64,000 nucleotides of DNA from Streptomyces sp. KL109B (GCF_030766935.1 NZ_JASERL010000004.1:124001-188000); one strand, 5' to 3'. Counted from the stretch's first letter, positions 25,051 to 33,585 are shown. Notes: a model not told the origin generated them from the sequence alone. A program made the numbers and translations.

Positions 25051-25962
25051 TCAGGCGGCCTGCGGCACCAGCTGCCGGCTCTGCCGGGTGGCGACCGCGG
25101 AGACCGCCGAGACCGCGGACAGGGAGCGCTCGGGCCCGAGCCACAGCAGCCGCGCCCCGAGCCGCACCCGCGGCAGCCCCGGGATCACCGCCATGCCGTC
25201 CGCTCCCGTGGCGGAGCGCACCGACTCGGCCGGCAGCATGGCGATGCCGTAGCCGACCCGCACCAGCTCTCTGGCACCGCCCACCGAACCGGCCTCGACG
25301 ACCTGCGGGTCGAGTCCGTGCAGCTCCCGCAGGGCGGAGACCAGCACGTGGTGGGAGTCGCAGTCGGGGTCGACCGCCAGCACGGGCAGCCCGGCGAGCG
25401 CCAGGGACGGGTCGGCGGCGCGCGCGAGGGAGGCCGGGCCGACGGGCACGACCTCGAGCCCCGGCAGTTCGTCGACGACGATCCCGGCCTGGTTCGCCGG
25501 CGCGCAGTCGCCGTGCACCAGCACGAGGTCGGCGCCGCCGTCCCGGACCGTGTCGGCGGCCCGCGCGATGTCCAGCGCCCGGGGCGAGACATGGACCTTC
25601 GGGTACCGGCGGCGGCACTCGCGCACCAGCTCGCCGACCCGGGTCTCCAGGAGCAGGGCGGAGGCCCCCACCGACACCCGCCCCTCGATCTCGCCCGCCG
25701 GATTCAGCGCGCTCTCCATTTCATCGACCACGCGCGTTATACGGTTCGCGTATTCATAGAATATTTCCCCGGCCGCGGTGAGCCGCACACCGTGCGGCAA
25801 TCTCTGCACCAGTCGGATACCGACCCGGGATTCCAGCAGTCGCACATGGGACGTCACACTCGACTGGGCATATCCGAGCGACCGGGCGGCTTTGGTGAGA
25901 CTCCCGAGCCGAGCCACTTCACGAAACGTTCTCAATTGATAGAGCGCAAGATCTAACGTCAC
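25051..25962 (-). CDS. LysR family transcriptional regulator
   Basis: 303 residues from GTG 25962. N-terminal winged helix-turn-helix (FREVARLGSLTKAARSLGYAQSSVTSHVRLLESRVGIRLVQR, residues 13-55), linker helix, then a two-lobed effector domain (VSVGASALLLETRVGELVRECRRRYPKVHV to YGIAMLPAESV). Codon 3 is TTA (25954-25956), and the first codons are AT-richer than the neighbours. It lies upstream of the cupin-mutase operon on the same strand and divergent from the second ABATE gene. The palindrome TACCAACAGTTGGTA lies 36 bp upstream of its start. It probably controls one or both neighbours in response to a pathway intermediate. Confidence 0.93.
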   Translation of the reverse strand: MTLDLALYQLRTFREVARLGSLTKAARSLGYAQSSVTSHVRLLESRVGIRLVQRLPHGVRLTAAGEIFYEYANRITRVVDEMESALNPAGEIEGRVSVGASALLLETRVGELVRECRRRYPKVHVSPRALDIARAADTVRDGGADLVLVHGDCAPANQAGIVVDELPGLEVVPVGPASLARAADPSLALAGLPVLAVDPDCDSHHVLVSALRELHGLDPQVVEAGSVGGARELVRVGYGIAMLPAESVRSATGADGMAVIPGLPRVRLGARLLWLGPERSLSAVSAVSAVATRQSRQLVPQAA

Positions 25963-25997
25963 GTTCCCCCCATGAAGAGATCCCCCCAGGCCCGCCG

Positions 25998-26012
25998 TAC
26001 CAACAGTTGGTA
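25998..26012. promoter_or_regulatory. candidate LysR operator TACCAACAGTTGGTA
   Basis: A perfect 7-bp inverted repeat around one central base, with the T...A outer bases typical of LysR boxes, in the divergent region between lysR and the second ABATE/CGNR gene. Confidence 0.5.
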
Positions 26013-26016
26013 AACC

Positions 26017-26044
26017 TAACGGTCAAGGCGGCCACAATACGTTA
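26017..26044. promoter_or_regulatory. candidate operator, TAACG-N18-CGTTA
   Basis: Inverted repeat (extended to CTAACG/CGTTAG at 26016-26045) immediately upstream of the second ABATE gene, comparable to sites before the other two ABATE genes. Confidence 0.35.
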
Positions 26045-26060
26045 GCGTCAGGATATTGAC

Positions 26061-26756
26061 ATGAGACACACACCTGCGGCAAGCCCGCCCTGCCCCGAGG
26101 ACCCCGTGATGCCCACCGACGACGCCGCCCCCGTGGACCTCCCACCGCTCAACGGCGAGCCCCTGGCCTTGGAGTTCCTCAACACCGTCTTCCCCTTACG
26201 GGGCGCCCTGCGGGACGGCCTGAACACCCCGGGGAAGCTGGCGTGGTGGCTGCGCTCCTGTCGCCCGAAGTTCACCACCCCGCTGCAGGACGCCGTGCTC
26301 GACCGGATCGACCCGGCCGACGTGCGATGTTTCGTCACCCTGCGCGATACCGCCCGCCGCCTGGTCGAGGCCTATGTGAACCGGCAGCGGCCCGATCCCG
26401 TGGACGTGGCCCAGCTCAACAGGGTGGCAAGCGCCGGACAGCAGTGGCCCTGTCTGGTCTGGGAGGCGGGCGGCCCGCCCACGGCCCACGAGCTGCGCAC
26501 GGCGCCGCCGGTCACCGCCGCGCAGATCGAGATCGCCCACGCGGTAATCGCCCTGCTCGGCGGCAACACTGCCATCGATCCCCGCAGATGCACCGCTCCG
26601 GGCTGCGTCTTCTTCTTCGACCACGCGCGCTTCCGGCGCTCCTGGTGCTCCACCGGCTGCGGCAACCGCGCCCGCGCCGCCCGCCACTACGCCCGCCACC
26701 ACCCGGGCCGCGACACCGCCCCGTGCTCTAACGACCCCCGGCCAGCGCCCCGTTAG
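26061..26756 (+). CDS. ABATE-domain/CGNR zinc-finger protein
   Basis: 231 residues from ATG 26061 (AGGA seven bases upstream; ATG 26109 is an inner alternative). ABATE start LPPLNGEPLALEFLNTVFPLRGALRDGL; CGNR finger CTAPGCVFFFDHARFRRSWCSTGCGNRARAARHYARHH near residues 177-215. The leucine codon at 26196-26198 is TTA, so translation may depend on bldA. It is divergent from the LysR gene. The 3' end of the coding sequence forms one arm of a 26-bp perfect inverted repeat, and the stop codon lies in the other arm. It shares the family with the genes at 18062 and 28363. Confidence 0.88.
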   Translation: MRHTPAASPPCPEDPVMPTDDAAPVDLPPLNGEPLALEFLNTVFPLRGALRDGLNTPGKLAWWLRSCRPKFTTPLQDAVLDRIDPADVRCFVTLRDTARRLVEAYVNRQRPDPVDVAQLNRVASAGQQWPCLVWEAGGPPTAHELRTAPPVTAAQIEIAHAVIALLGGNTAIDPRRCTAPGCVFFFDHARFRRSWCSTGCGNRARAARHYARHHPGRDTAPCSNDPRPAPR

Positions 26757-26776
26757 AGCACGGGGCGGTGTCGCGG
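26708..26776. repeat. 26-bp perfect inverted repeat at the 3' end of an ABATE gene
   Basis: Arms 26708-26733 and 26751-26776 match exactly over 26 bp with a 17-base loop. The arms contain CCGTGCTCTAACG and its complement. It could act as a terminator, but there is no T run and the arms are longer than usual here. Confidence 0.85.
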
Positions 26777-26962
26777 AATCCCGAAAACGCCTGGTGAGCC
26801 CCGGCGTCATCGGGTTCGCTGATCGCTGGCATCTGAGAAGAGGCCGGTGAGCGCGCCGAATACCGACCTACGTTCCTTGTCGAGAACGCACGGACCGCCC
26901 GGGTACCCCCCAGGCGCCGGGCCCGCCTGTACCCGCAGGCTCTACAGACAGGGAAGACGCTC

Positions 26963-28366
26963 ATGCCCCGCACCACTCGCACCGCATCCTCTCGCCGCGC
27001 CATCACCCGCAGAGCCCTCGTGGCGGGCCTTGCCCTGACCTCGGTCGCCGCGCTGGCCCCGGCCGGCGTGGCCGCGACGAGCGACACCGCCGACACGGCC
27101 GCCATCTCCACCGCGACCGGCTCCAACGACCACGTCCTGTACTGGAACAACGCGATTCTGGACGTGTTCCGCAAGACCGGCGGCACCCCCGGCCCGCTGA
27201 CGCGCGGCGGCGCCATGATGGACCTGGCGATCTACGACGCGGTGAACTCCATCCGCACGATAGGCAAGCCGTATCTGACCAAGGACGCCTCCGCCGAGGG
27301 CGCCTACGGCTCGCTCAACACGGCGATCGACTACGCCGCCTACACCTCGCTGCGCGGCGCCTTCCCGAACTATCCGGTCGCCGACCTCGACAGCAAGCTG
27401 CGGACGGCGCTGGCCATGCCCGACCGCTCCACCGCGGCGAGCCGGGACCGCGGCCGGGCGCTGGGCACCAAGACCGCGCAGGCGCTCATCGACAACCGCG
27501 TGAACGACGGCTCCGCGGACACCACCCCGTACGTGGTGACCGACGCCCCCGGCCACTGGCGGCCCGCCGCCGGCACCGCCGCGGGCGCCCCCAACTGGGG
27601 CAAGGTCAAGCCCTTCGCCCTGACCTCCGGTTCGCAGTTCCGCCCGGGGACACCGAACGGCTTCGCCTCCGCGGCCGACATGCTCAAGAGCACCGAGTAC
27701 GCGAAGCAGGTCAACGAGATCAAGCGGATCGGCGGCAAGAACTCCACCGAACGCACCGCCGACCAGACCGAGTTGGCGCACTACTGGGCCAATGACGTCG
27801 ACGGCACCTACAAGCCGGTCGGCCAGCAGTACGACCACGCGCTGACCGTCTTCCGGAAGTACCGCCCCACCAGCGACTCCTTCCAGAGCGCCCGGCTGTT
27901 CGGGCTGACGTCCGCGACGCTCGCCGACGCCGCCATCGCCATCTGGGACTCCAAGTACGGCACCGACTGGGACCTGTGGCGCCCGGTGGACGCGATCACC
28001 CGGGCCGGCGAGGCGCCCAACGCGGACATCGTCGCCGACCCGGCCTGGGAGCCGCTGGAGTCGGGCGTCGACGGCAAGAGCTTCACCCCGAACTTCCCGA
28101 CGTACGTCTCCGGCCACTCCGGCATCGCCGGGGCCTGGGCCGGAATCCTGCGGGACTACTTCGGCCGTGACGACCTGTCCTTCACCGGCGGCACGGACGA
28201 CCCGTACGCCAAGGGCGTCACCCGCTCCTTCCCGACGCTGAGCGCCGCCGCCCAGGAGAAGGCCGACAGCCGCAAGTACATCGGCGTGCACTTCGAGTGG
28301 GACAACGCCGCGGCCCTGGACCTCGGTTACCGGGTCGCCGACCAGGTGTACGCCAACATCCTCTAG
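26963..28366 (+). CDS. vanadium-dependent haloperoxidase / PAP2-like secreted enzyme
   Basis: 467 residues. A twin-arginine-like signal (SRRAITRRALVAGLALTSVAAL, cleavage near residue 38) suggests export. The vanadate/phosphate pocket is seen in order: WDSKYGTDWDLWRPVDAI, SGHSGIAGAWAG and SRKYIGVHFEWDNAAALDLG (Arg and His of the third motif). The Lys-to-Arg spacing in the first motif is two residues longer than KxxxxxxRP, so Lys placement is uncertain. Family members halogenate electron-rich molecules using peroxide or act as acid phosphatases; which applies cannot be told. GGGAAG lies about 8 bp before the ATG. The 3' end overlaps the convergent third ABATE gene by 4 bp. It is about 1.0 kb from the lysR gene and the mutase operon, but a direct link is not shown. 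Confidence 0.88.
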   Translation: MPRTTRTASSRRAITRRALVAGLALTSVAALAPAGVAATSDTADTAAISTATGSNDHVLYWNNAILDVFRKTGGTPGPLTRGGAMMDLAIYDAVNSIRTIGKPYLTKDASAEGAYGSLNTAIDYAAYTSLRGAFPNYPVADLDSKLRTALAMPDRSTAASRDRGRALGTKTAQALIDNRVNDGSADTTPYVVTDAPGHWRPAAGTAAGAPNWGKVKPFALTSGSQFRPGTPNGFASAADMLKSTEYAKQVNEIKRIGGKNSTERTADQTELAHYWANDVDGTYKPVGQQYDHALTVFRKYRPTSDSFQSARLFGLTSATLADAAIAIWDSKYGTDWDLWRPVDAITRAGEAPNADIVADPAWEPLESGVDGKSFTPNFPTYVSGHSGIAGAWAGILRDYFGRDDLSFTGGTDDPYAKGVTRSFPTLSAAAQEKADSRKYIGVHFEWDNAAALDLGYRVADQVYANIL

Positions 28367-29007
28367 CTCTGGCCGACCTCGGCCGGCACGTCGCCGCCCG
28401 CCGCGCGGCGGCTGTGCCGGGCCACCCGCACCCGGTTCCCGCACCCCGCGGTGCACCACTCGCGATGGGCCTGGCCCTTGAGGAAGTACAGCACGCAGCC
28501 GGGCGCCGGGCAGGCGCGCACCCGCTCGGCGTCCGGCCCGGCCAGCAGCGTCACCGCCCGCACCGCCACCTCTCCGAGCGCGGCCCAGCGCGGGTCGCCC
28601 TCCATCCGGCGGACCCGCGCCGCGAATCCGGCGCCGGGCGCCAACTCCTGCCACTGGACGGCGAACCGGGCGGCCGCGTTCACCACCGACACGTCCCCGG
28701 CGTCCGGCTCCCGCCCCGCGACCCGGGCCTCGGTCAGCGCCCGCACGGCCTCGCGCAGCCTGCGGAACTCCGTGAGGTGGGCGCCGTCCGCCGCCCCGGT
28801 CAGCTCCAGGCCGACACCCAGCCGCTCCCGGTGCGAGGCCAGCCAGTCGTCGAGATCGGCCGGCGTCGTCAGGGCGTCCATCAGACGCCCGCGGACCCCG
28901 CCCTTGATGTACGTCGTGTTGATCAGGTCCAGCGGCAGCGGCTCGCCGCTCAGCGGCAGCAGGGACACGGCCGACGGCTGCCCCTGCTGATGTGTCCTGT
29001 CGTCCAT
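28363..29007 (-). CDS. ABATE-domain/CGNR zinc-finger protein
   Basis: 214 residues from ATG 29007 with GGATGGAG just upstream; the frame extends nine codons further. ABATE start LLPLSGEPLPLDLINTTYIKGGVRGRLMDALTTPADLDDWL; CGNR finger CPAPGCVLYFLKGQAHREWCTAGCGNRVRVARHSRR near residues 172-205. The third ABATE protein in 11 kb. It is divergent from the HPP membrane protein, with a TAATG-N19-CATTA repeat between, and convergent with the haloperoxidase (4-bp overlap). Probably regulates the HPP gene or itself. Confidence 0.88.
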   Translation of the reverse strand: MDDRTHQQGQPSAVSLLPLSGEPLPLDLINTTYIKGGVRGRLMDALTTPADLDDWLASHRERLGVGLELTGAADGAHLTEFRRLREAVRALTEARVAGREPDAGDVSVVNAAARFAVQWQELAPGAGFAARVRRMEGDPRWAALGEVAVRAVTLLAGPDAERVRACPAPGCVLYFLKGQAHREWCTAGCGNRVRVARHSRRAAGGDVPAEVGQS

Positions 29008-29043
29008 GTCTCCATCCTGCCGTGCTAAAACCACTCGCGAAAC

Positions 29044-29072
29044 TAATGCTTTCCTCTATGCTCTACCCATTA
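29044..29072. promoter_or_regulatory. candidate operator, TAATG-N19-CATTA
   Basis: Inverted repeat (extended CTAATG/CATTAG, 29043-29073) between the third ABATE gene and the HPP gene, one base wider than the two comparable sites. Confidence 0.35.
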
Positions 29073-29135
29073 GCTCGGCTCTGCCCACCAGCTCGGCTCT
29101 ATCCATGAGCCCGACCTCCTCATGAAGGACTCCCC

Positions 29136-29669
29136 GTGGCCGACACCCCCGTGGCGGACCTCCCCGCCTCCCGCCGCTCCACCGTTCTCACCAGCCGGGC
29201 CCCGGCCCGCGCCGCCGCCCCCTTCATCGGGATCGCCACCCTGGGCGGCGTGGTCGCCCTGACGCTGCTGGTCGCCCTCGGCAGCGCCCTGGACCAGACG
29301 GTGCTCATCCCGCCGCTGGCGGCCAGCGCCGCCCTCGTCTTCGCCGCGCCCGCACTGCCCCTGGCGCAGCCGCGCAGCGTGATCGGCGGTCAGCTCATCT
29401 CGGCCGTGGTGGGCTTCCTCGTCCTGCCCTTAGGCGGCAGTTCGTTCTGGAGCGCGGCCGTGGCCGGCGGCCTCGCCATCGGCGCGATGGCCCTGGCCCG
29501 CACCCCGCACTCCCCCGCGGCAGCCACGTCCGTCATCGTGGTGCTGAGCGAGCCGGACACCGTGCTGTTCCTGTCGCTGCTCCTGCTGGGCACCGTGGTC
29601 CTGGTGGCCGTCGGCATCGCCGCCGGACGCACCGGCAAGACCGCCCGCTACCCCACCTACTGGTGGTAG
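29136..29669 (+). CDS. HPP family membrane protein
   Basis: 177 residues from GTG 29136, AAGGA ten bases upstream. Four to five transmembrane helices; the HPP signature is seen as VLIPPLAASAALVFAAPALPLAQPRSVIGGQLISAVVG, followed by ALARTPHSPAAATSVIVV. HPP proteins of cyanobacteria and plants have been linked to nitrite transport across membranes; the substrate in Streptomyces is not known. Codon 99 (29430-29432) is TTA, a bldA codon. Divergent from the third ABATE gene. A stem-loop terminator follows before the tRNA. Confidence 0.85.
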   Translation: MADTPVADLPASRRSTVLTSRAPARAAAPFIGIATLGGVVALTLLVALGSALDQTVLIPPLAASAALVFAAPALPLAQPRSVIGGQLISAVVGFLVLPLGGSSFWSAAVAGGLAIGAMALARTPHSPAAATSVIVVLSEPDTVLFLSLLLLGTVVLVAVGIAAGRTGKTARYPTYWW

Positions 29670-29704
29670 ACACTGGCGGTAGCCACTGGCGGTAGAGATC
29701 AAAA

Positions 29705-29743
29705 AAAGATCCCGTCCGATCGAATCGATCGGACGGGATCTTT
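29705..29743. terminator. bidirectional terminator
   Basis: An 18-bp perfect stem (29705-29722 with 29726-29743), loop AAT, with a run of seven A at 29701-29707 that forms the T tract for the minus-strand tRNA transcript. It also ends the HPP transcript. Confidence 0.88.
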
Positions 29744-29749
29744 ACTGTG

Positions 29750-29822
<73 letters not shown>

Positions 29823-29934
29823 TCGTTTTCATCCGCTCCCCCGGGGGTTTCCCCGGCGGCCCGAACAAGAAGAACTTTAGCCTGCGACCTGCCGGAAAGT
29901 GAAATCCGGCCCCCGAGCCCCTCGGGGGCCGGTC

Positions 29935-30582
29935 TCAGTCGTCGTCGCCGAGGACCGGTTCCGGCAGTGTGCCCGCGTTGTGTTCGAGCAGGCGCCAGCC
30001 GCGGGCGCCCTCGCCGAGGACGGACCAGCAGCAGTTCGACAGGCCGCCGAGCCCCTCCCAGTGGTGGGCCTCCAGGCCGAGCAGCCGGCCGATGGTGGTG
30101 CGGATCGTGCCGCCGTGGCTGACCACGACGAGCACTCCTTCGTCGGGCAGCTTGTCCGCGTGCCGCAGCACGACGGGCGCGGCCCGGTCGGCGACCTCGG
30201 TCTCCAGTTCGCCGCCACCGCGGCGCACCGGCTCGCCGCGCTTCCACGCCGCGTACTGCTCGCCGAAGCGGGCGATGATCTCCTCGTGCGTGAGGCCCTG
30301 CCACTCACCCGCGTACGTCTCGCGCAGGCTCTCGTCGTACGAGGCGTCGAGGCCGGTCAGCGCGGTCAGTTCGGCGGCCGTGGCAGCGGCCCGCTTGAGG
30401 TCGGACGCGACGATCGCGTCCGGCCGCAGCGAGGCGAGCAGCCGGGCGGCGCGGCGGGCCTGGGCGACGCCGGTCTCGGTGAGCTCGATGTCCGTGGTGC
30501 CCTGGAAGCGGCGCTCCAGGTTCCAGGAGGTCTGGCCGTGCCGCCACAGGATGACGCGGCGCCCCCGGGAGGTGCTGGTCAC
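29935..30582 (-). CDS. histidine phosphatase family protein (candidate glucosyl-3-phosphoglycerate phosphatase)
   Basis: 215 residues. The phospho-histidine signature VILWRHGQTSWNLERRFQG lies at residues 10-28, ELTETGVAQARRAARLLA follows, and the second catalytic His is in VVSHGGTIRTTIGRLL near residue 155. In mycobacteria a GpgP phosphatase that makes glucosylglycerate lies next to rsfS and nadD, and here too rsfS overlaps the start by 4 bp. GpgP activity is inferred from that gene order only; a general phosphoglycerate-mutase-like phosphatase is the safe call. Confidence 0.9.
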   Translation of the reverse strand: MTSTSRGRRVILWRHGQTSWNLERRFQGTTDIELTETGVAQARRAARLLASLRPDAIVASDLKRAAATAAELTALTGLDASYDESLRETYAGEWQGLTHEEIIARFGEQYAAWKRGEPVRRGGGELETEVADRAAPVVLRHADKLPDEGVLVVVSHGGTIRTTIGRLLGLEAHHWEGLGGLSNCCWSVLGEGARGWRLLEHNAGTLPEPVLGDDD

Positions 30583-31013
30583 AGCACCTCACCCTCGGCG
30601 GCGGCCTCCCGCTCCTTGGCGTGCTCCTCGCCCTTGCCGCGCGTGGCCTTGGCGTCCTCCGGCAGGTCGAGCTCGGGGCAGTCCTTCCACAGCCGCTCAA
30701 GGGCGTAGAAGACGCGCTCCTCGCTGTGCTGGACGTGGACGACGATGTCGACGTAGTCGAGCAGGATCCAGCGGGCGTCGCGGTCGCCCTCGCGGCGCAC
30801 CGGCTTGGCGCCGAGCTGCTTGTTCAGCTTCTCCTCGATCTCGTCGACGATCGACTTGACCTGGCGGTCGTTGGGCGCCGACGCGAGCAGGAAGGCGTCC
30901 GTGATGGACAGCACGTCGCTGACGTCGTAGGCGATGATGTCGTGCGCGAGCTTGTCGGCGGCCGCCTGCGCGGCGACGTTGATGAGCTCGTGGGAACGGT
31001 CGGTGGCGGTCAC
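30579..31013 (-). CDS. rsfS: ribosome silencing factor RsfS
   Basis: 144 residues from GTG 31013, the usual VTATDRSHELI start; the frame upstream is not conserved-looking. The Oligomerisation/RsfS domain is clear: DIIAYDVSDVLSITDAFLLASAPNDRQVKSIVDEIEEKL, then ARWILLDYVDIVVHVQHSEERVFYALERLW. RsfS binds ribosomal protein uL14 and blocks joining of the subunits in stationary phase. The C-terminal 25 residues are a charged extension. Overlaps the phosphatase gene by 4 bp and lies 91 bp after the LCP gene. Confidence 0.95.
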   Translation of the reverse strand: MTATDRSHELINVAAQAAADKLAHDIIAYDVSDVLSITDAFLLASAPNDRQVKSIVDEIEEKLNKQLGAKPVRREGDRDARWILLDYVDIVVHVQHSEERVFYALERLWKDCPELDLPEDAKATRGKGEEHAKEREAAAEGEVL

Positions 31014-31103
31014 TACTTGGCTTTCCGTCGGTGGTCTGAGGCCCCCGAGAGTTCCCTCAGGGGGTACCTCAAGGGTCTCACGGCCCACCGACACGCCTCA
31101 CGG

Positions 31104-32690
31104 TCACCGACCGCTGTAGTTCTGGCCGAGCACCACGGACACGTCCGCGTTCCTCGCCGCCTGCCCCTTCGTCACGGCCGACGCCGGCAGACCCAGGGTC
31201 TTGGCGACCTCGACGGCGTCCTTCTTGTGCGCCGCGTCGGCGTACGTGACCCGAGAGGCCGCGACGGCCGTTCCGGTTCCACCGGACACGAAGGTGTAGC
31301 CGCCGTTGACCAGGGCCACGCGGGCCTTCTCGGTGCGGGCCTTGTCGCCGGTGGCGTTCTTGATGCCGACGCGCAGCGAGCCGCCCTCGGCCGGGGACTT
31401 CACGGCGCCGCCGAGCACGTTCTCGACCACGGAGTTCGCGGTGGACTCGGAGATGGCGCCGCCGCGCTGCACCGGCAGCACCTCGCTCTTGTAGTCGCCC
31501 TCCTTGGCCCGGTCGGCCAGCTTGGCGAGGAAGGCGCCGAGGTCCTTCTCGGTCAGCGACGGGTCGAGGATCTGGGCGAGCGTCTGCACGGTGGTCGTCG
31601 CGGCCTGCGGGTCGGACGACAGCTTGCGCAGCACGCCCTGCATGACCTGGCCGAACCGTTCCAGCTGCGCCGTCTGCGGCTCGCCCTTGGCGCGGTACGT
31701 CGCGTACGCCACGGCCGCCTGGCCGCTGAGCGTCTGGTCCGCGCCCTTGTGGACGAGCACGGTGCCCTTCTTGGCGGGGTCGGGCACGGTCGTGTTCGTG
31801 GTGACGTCGATGTTGCCGACGAGCTCGACGAGGTTGTTCAGGTACGGGGTGTCGAGCCGCCAGGTGCCCTGGATGTCGGTGCCGAGCAGGGTGTCGAGGG
31901 AGTCGCTCGTCCCGGATGAGCCGTCGTCGTCGACGGACTTGGCGAGCGTGGTGCTGGTGCCGTCCTCGTCGGACAAGGCAAGGGAGTTGGGCAGCAGGAC
32001 GGTGGTGGCCCGCTTCGTGGTGGTGTTGTTCACGAGCAGCGCCGTGGAGGTGCCGCCGCCCTTGGTGTTGTGCAGGTGGACGACGATGACGTCACGGTTC
32101 TGCGGCCCCGTAGCGGCGGCCGCGCCCGTCGCCCCGGACTCCTTCGACAGGAACGGCAGCTTGTCCTGGTACCAGAGGTAGCCGGCGCCGCCGACGAGGC
32201 ACAGGGCGAGTACGACGACGAGGGCGATGCCCCGGTTGCGGCTGCGGCGCCGCGCCTCCTCGCGCCGCTCGGTGCGCGACTCGGTGAACTTCAGCCAGTC
32301 GATGACGTCTTCGGAGTCCTCGTCCGGCTCCTCGACGAACTGGAACTGCTCGGTGCGGTAGTCCCGCTCGGGCGGCGGCCCCTGCGGCCGCGAGGGCGGC
32401 CCGGGCGGCGCGGCCTGCTGCGGGATGTACCCGGTGGTCTGCCGCGTCTGCTGTGCCTGCGGCGGGGCCTGCTGCGGTGCGCCGCCACCGTAGGGGTCGT
32501 ACGAAGGTGCTTGCTGCTGAGGCTGCGGCTGCGGCTGCCCGCCCGCGTACGGGTCGTATCCGTATCCGTACGGTGAGTTCTGCTCGTACGACGGCGCCTG
32601 CTGGACCGGCCGGTAGACCGGCTGGCCGAACTCGTCATAGCCGACCAGCTCGTAATTCTGCTGGTCGTAACCGTCGTATCGGTCGTTCAC
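31104..32690 (-). CDS. LytR-CpsA-Psr (LCP) family protein with LytR_C domain
   Basis: 528 residues. The first 130 residues are Gln/Pro/Tyr-rich and disordered, followed by one transmembrane helix (GIALVVVLALCLVGGAGYLWY, near 155-175). The extracellular part has an LCP-like domain (VIVVHLHNTKGGGTSTALLVNN; WRLDTPYLNNLVELVGNIDVTTN; LSGQAAVAYATYR...ERFGQVMQGVL), and the last 90 residues are LytR_C (GIKNATGDKARTEKARVALVNGGY). LCP enzymes attach anionic polymers to peptidoglycan. By position between rsfS and nadD it corresponds to the S. coelicolor LCP protein PdtA, which attaches polydiglycosylphosphate in spores; this is recalled synteny, not a checked alignment. The LCP core is quite diverged. 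Confidence 0.9.
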   Translation of the reverse strand: MNDRYDGYDQQNYELVGYDEFGQPVYRPVQQAPSYEQNSPYGYGYDPYAGGQPQPQPQQQAPSYDPYGGGAPQQAPPQAQQTRQTTGYIPQQAAPPGPPSRPQGPPPERDYRTEQFQFVEEPDEDSEDVIDWLKFTESRTERREEARRRSRNRGIALVVVLALCLVGGAGYLWYQDKLPFLSKESGATGAAAATGPQNRDVIVVHLHNTKGGGTSTALLVNNTTTKRATTVLLPNSLALSDEDGTSTTLAKSVDDDGSSGTSDSLDTLLGTDIQGTWRLDTPYLNNLVELVGNIDVTTNTTVPDPAKKGTVLVHKGADQTLSGQAAVAYATYRAKGEPQTAQLERFGQVMQGVLRKLSSDPQAATTTVQTLAQILDPSLTEKDLGAFLAKLADRAKEGDYKSEVLPVQRGGAISESTANSVVENVLGGAVKSPAEGGSLRVGIKNATGDKARTEKARVALVNGGYTFVSGGTGTAVAASRVTYADAAHKKDAVEVAKTLGLPASAVTKGQAARNADVSVVLGQNYSGR

Positions 32691-32716
32691 CGATGCCCCT
32701 CTCGGCGGTGCAGGGT

Positions 32717-33364
32717 TCAGTCGCCTCGGTACAGCTGGCGCTTGTCGATATAGCGCACCACACCGTCCGGCACCATGTACCAGATGGGGTCGCCCTTGGC
32801 GACCCTGTCACGGCAGTCCGTGGACGAGATGGCGAGGGCGGGAACCTCGACGAACGAGACGCCGCCCTCCGGCAGGCCCGGGTCGGCGAGCGTGTGGCCC
32901 GGCCGCGTGACCCCGATGAAGTGTGCCAGCGAGAACAGCTCTTCGGTATAACGCCAGGTGAGGATCTGGCCGAGAGCGTCGGCACCCGTGATGAAGAACA
33001 GGTCCGTGTCCGGATTCAGCTCGCGCAGATCGCGCAGGGTGTCCGTCGTGTACGTCGGGCCGCCGCGGTCGATGTCGATGCGGCTCACCGAGAACTGCGG
33101 GTTCTCGGCGGTCGCGATGACCGTCATCAAATAGCGGTCCTCGGCCGGGGAGACGTTCTTGGCACTCTTCTGCCAGGGCTGCCCGGTGGGCACGAACACC
33201 ACCTCGTCGAGGTCGAACTGCGCGGCGACCTCGCTGGCCGCCACCAGGTGTCCGTGGTGGATCGGGTCGAACGTTCCGCCCATGACGCCGATGCGTCGCT
33301 TGGCCGGTGAGGCCCACTCGCGATCCGGGCCGCCGGCCGGGCTGTTGACCGGGCCGGTAGGCAT
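32717..33364 (-). CDS. nadD: nicotinate-nucleotide adenylyltransferase
   Basis: 215 residues from ATG 33364, which has GGAG eight bases upstream; ATG 33379 and 33457 are longer alternatives. The nucleotidyltransferase motif GVMGGTFDPIHHGHLVAA lies near residues 24-41, FFITGADALGQILTW in the middle and the ISSTDCRDR motif near the end. NadD converts nicotinate mononucleotide to deamido-NAD in NAD synthesis. It is followed by the LCP gene and rsfS on the same strand, the gene order usual for actinobacteria. Confidence 0.95.
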   Translation of the reverse strand: MPTGPVNSPAGGPDREWASPAKRRIGVMGGTFDPIHHGHLVAASEVAAQFDLDEVVFVPTGQPWQKSAKNVSPAEDRYLMTVIATAENPQFSVSRIDIDRGGPTYTTDTLRDLRELNPDTDLFFITGADALGQILTWRYTEELFSLAHFIGVTRPGHTLADPGLPEGGVSFVEVPALAISSTDCRDRVAKGDPIWYMVPDGVVRYIDKRQLYRGD

Positions 33365-33423
33365 GTCCTGCGCTCCCATGCGTGCAGAGCCTACTGGCCC
33401 GTTCTCAGTGGTCCCGTCCGGGC

Positions 33424-33585
33424 TCAGCGGTCCCGGTTGAAACGAGTGGTGACCCACAGCAGCAGCAGCAGGATGATGAAGGCCGACCCACCGACGACGA
33501 GGGGGTTGAGGCTTTCGTGGTTTCCACCGTGCTCGCCCTCGGCGGCGAGGGTGGTGAGCTGGGCGGCGGTGCTGTGGAGGCTCAT
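33424..33585 (-). CDS. small single-pass membrane protein
   Basis: 53 residues with one transmembrane helix (LVVGGSAFIILLLLLWVTT) after an acidic and His-containing stretch, and a basic C-terminus FNRDR. It lies 38 bp upstream of the longest nadD frame, same strand. Function unknown; size and codon bias are those of a real Streptomyces gene. Confidence 0.65.
   Translation of the reverse strand: MSLHSTAAQLTTLAAEGEHGGNHESLNPLVVGGSAFIILLLLLWVTTRFNRDR

Noticed and set aside
26847..27038. 63-residue plus-strand frame before the haloperoxidase
   Set aside because: No ribosome site, poor codon bias, and it overlaps the haloperoxidase signal peptide in another frame.
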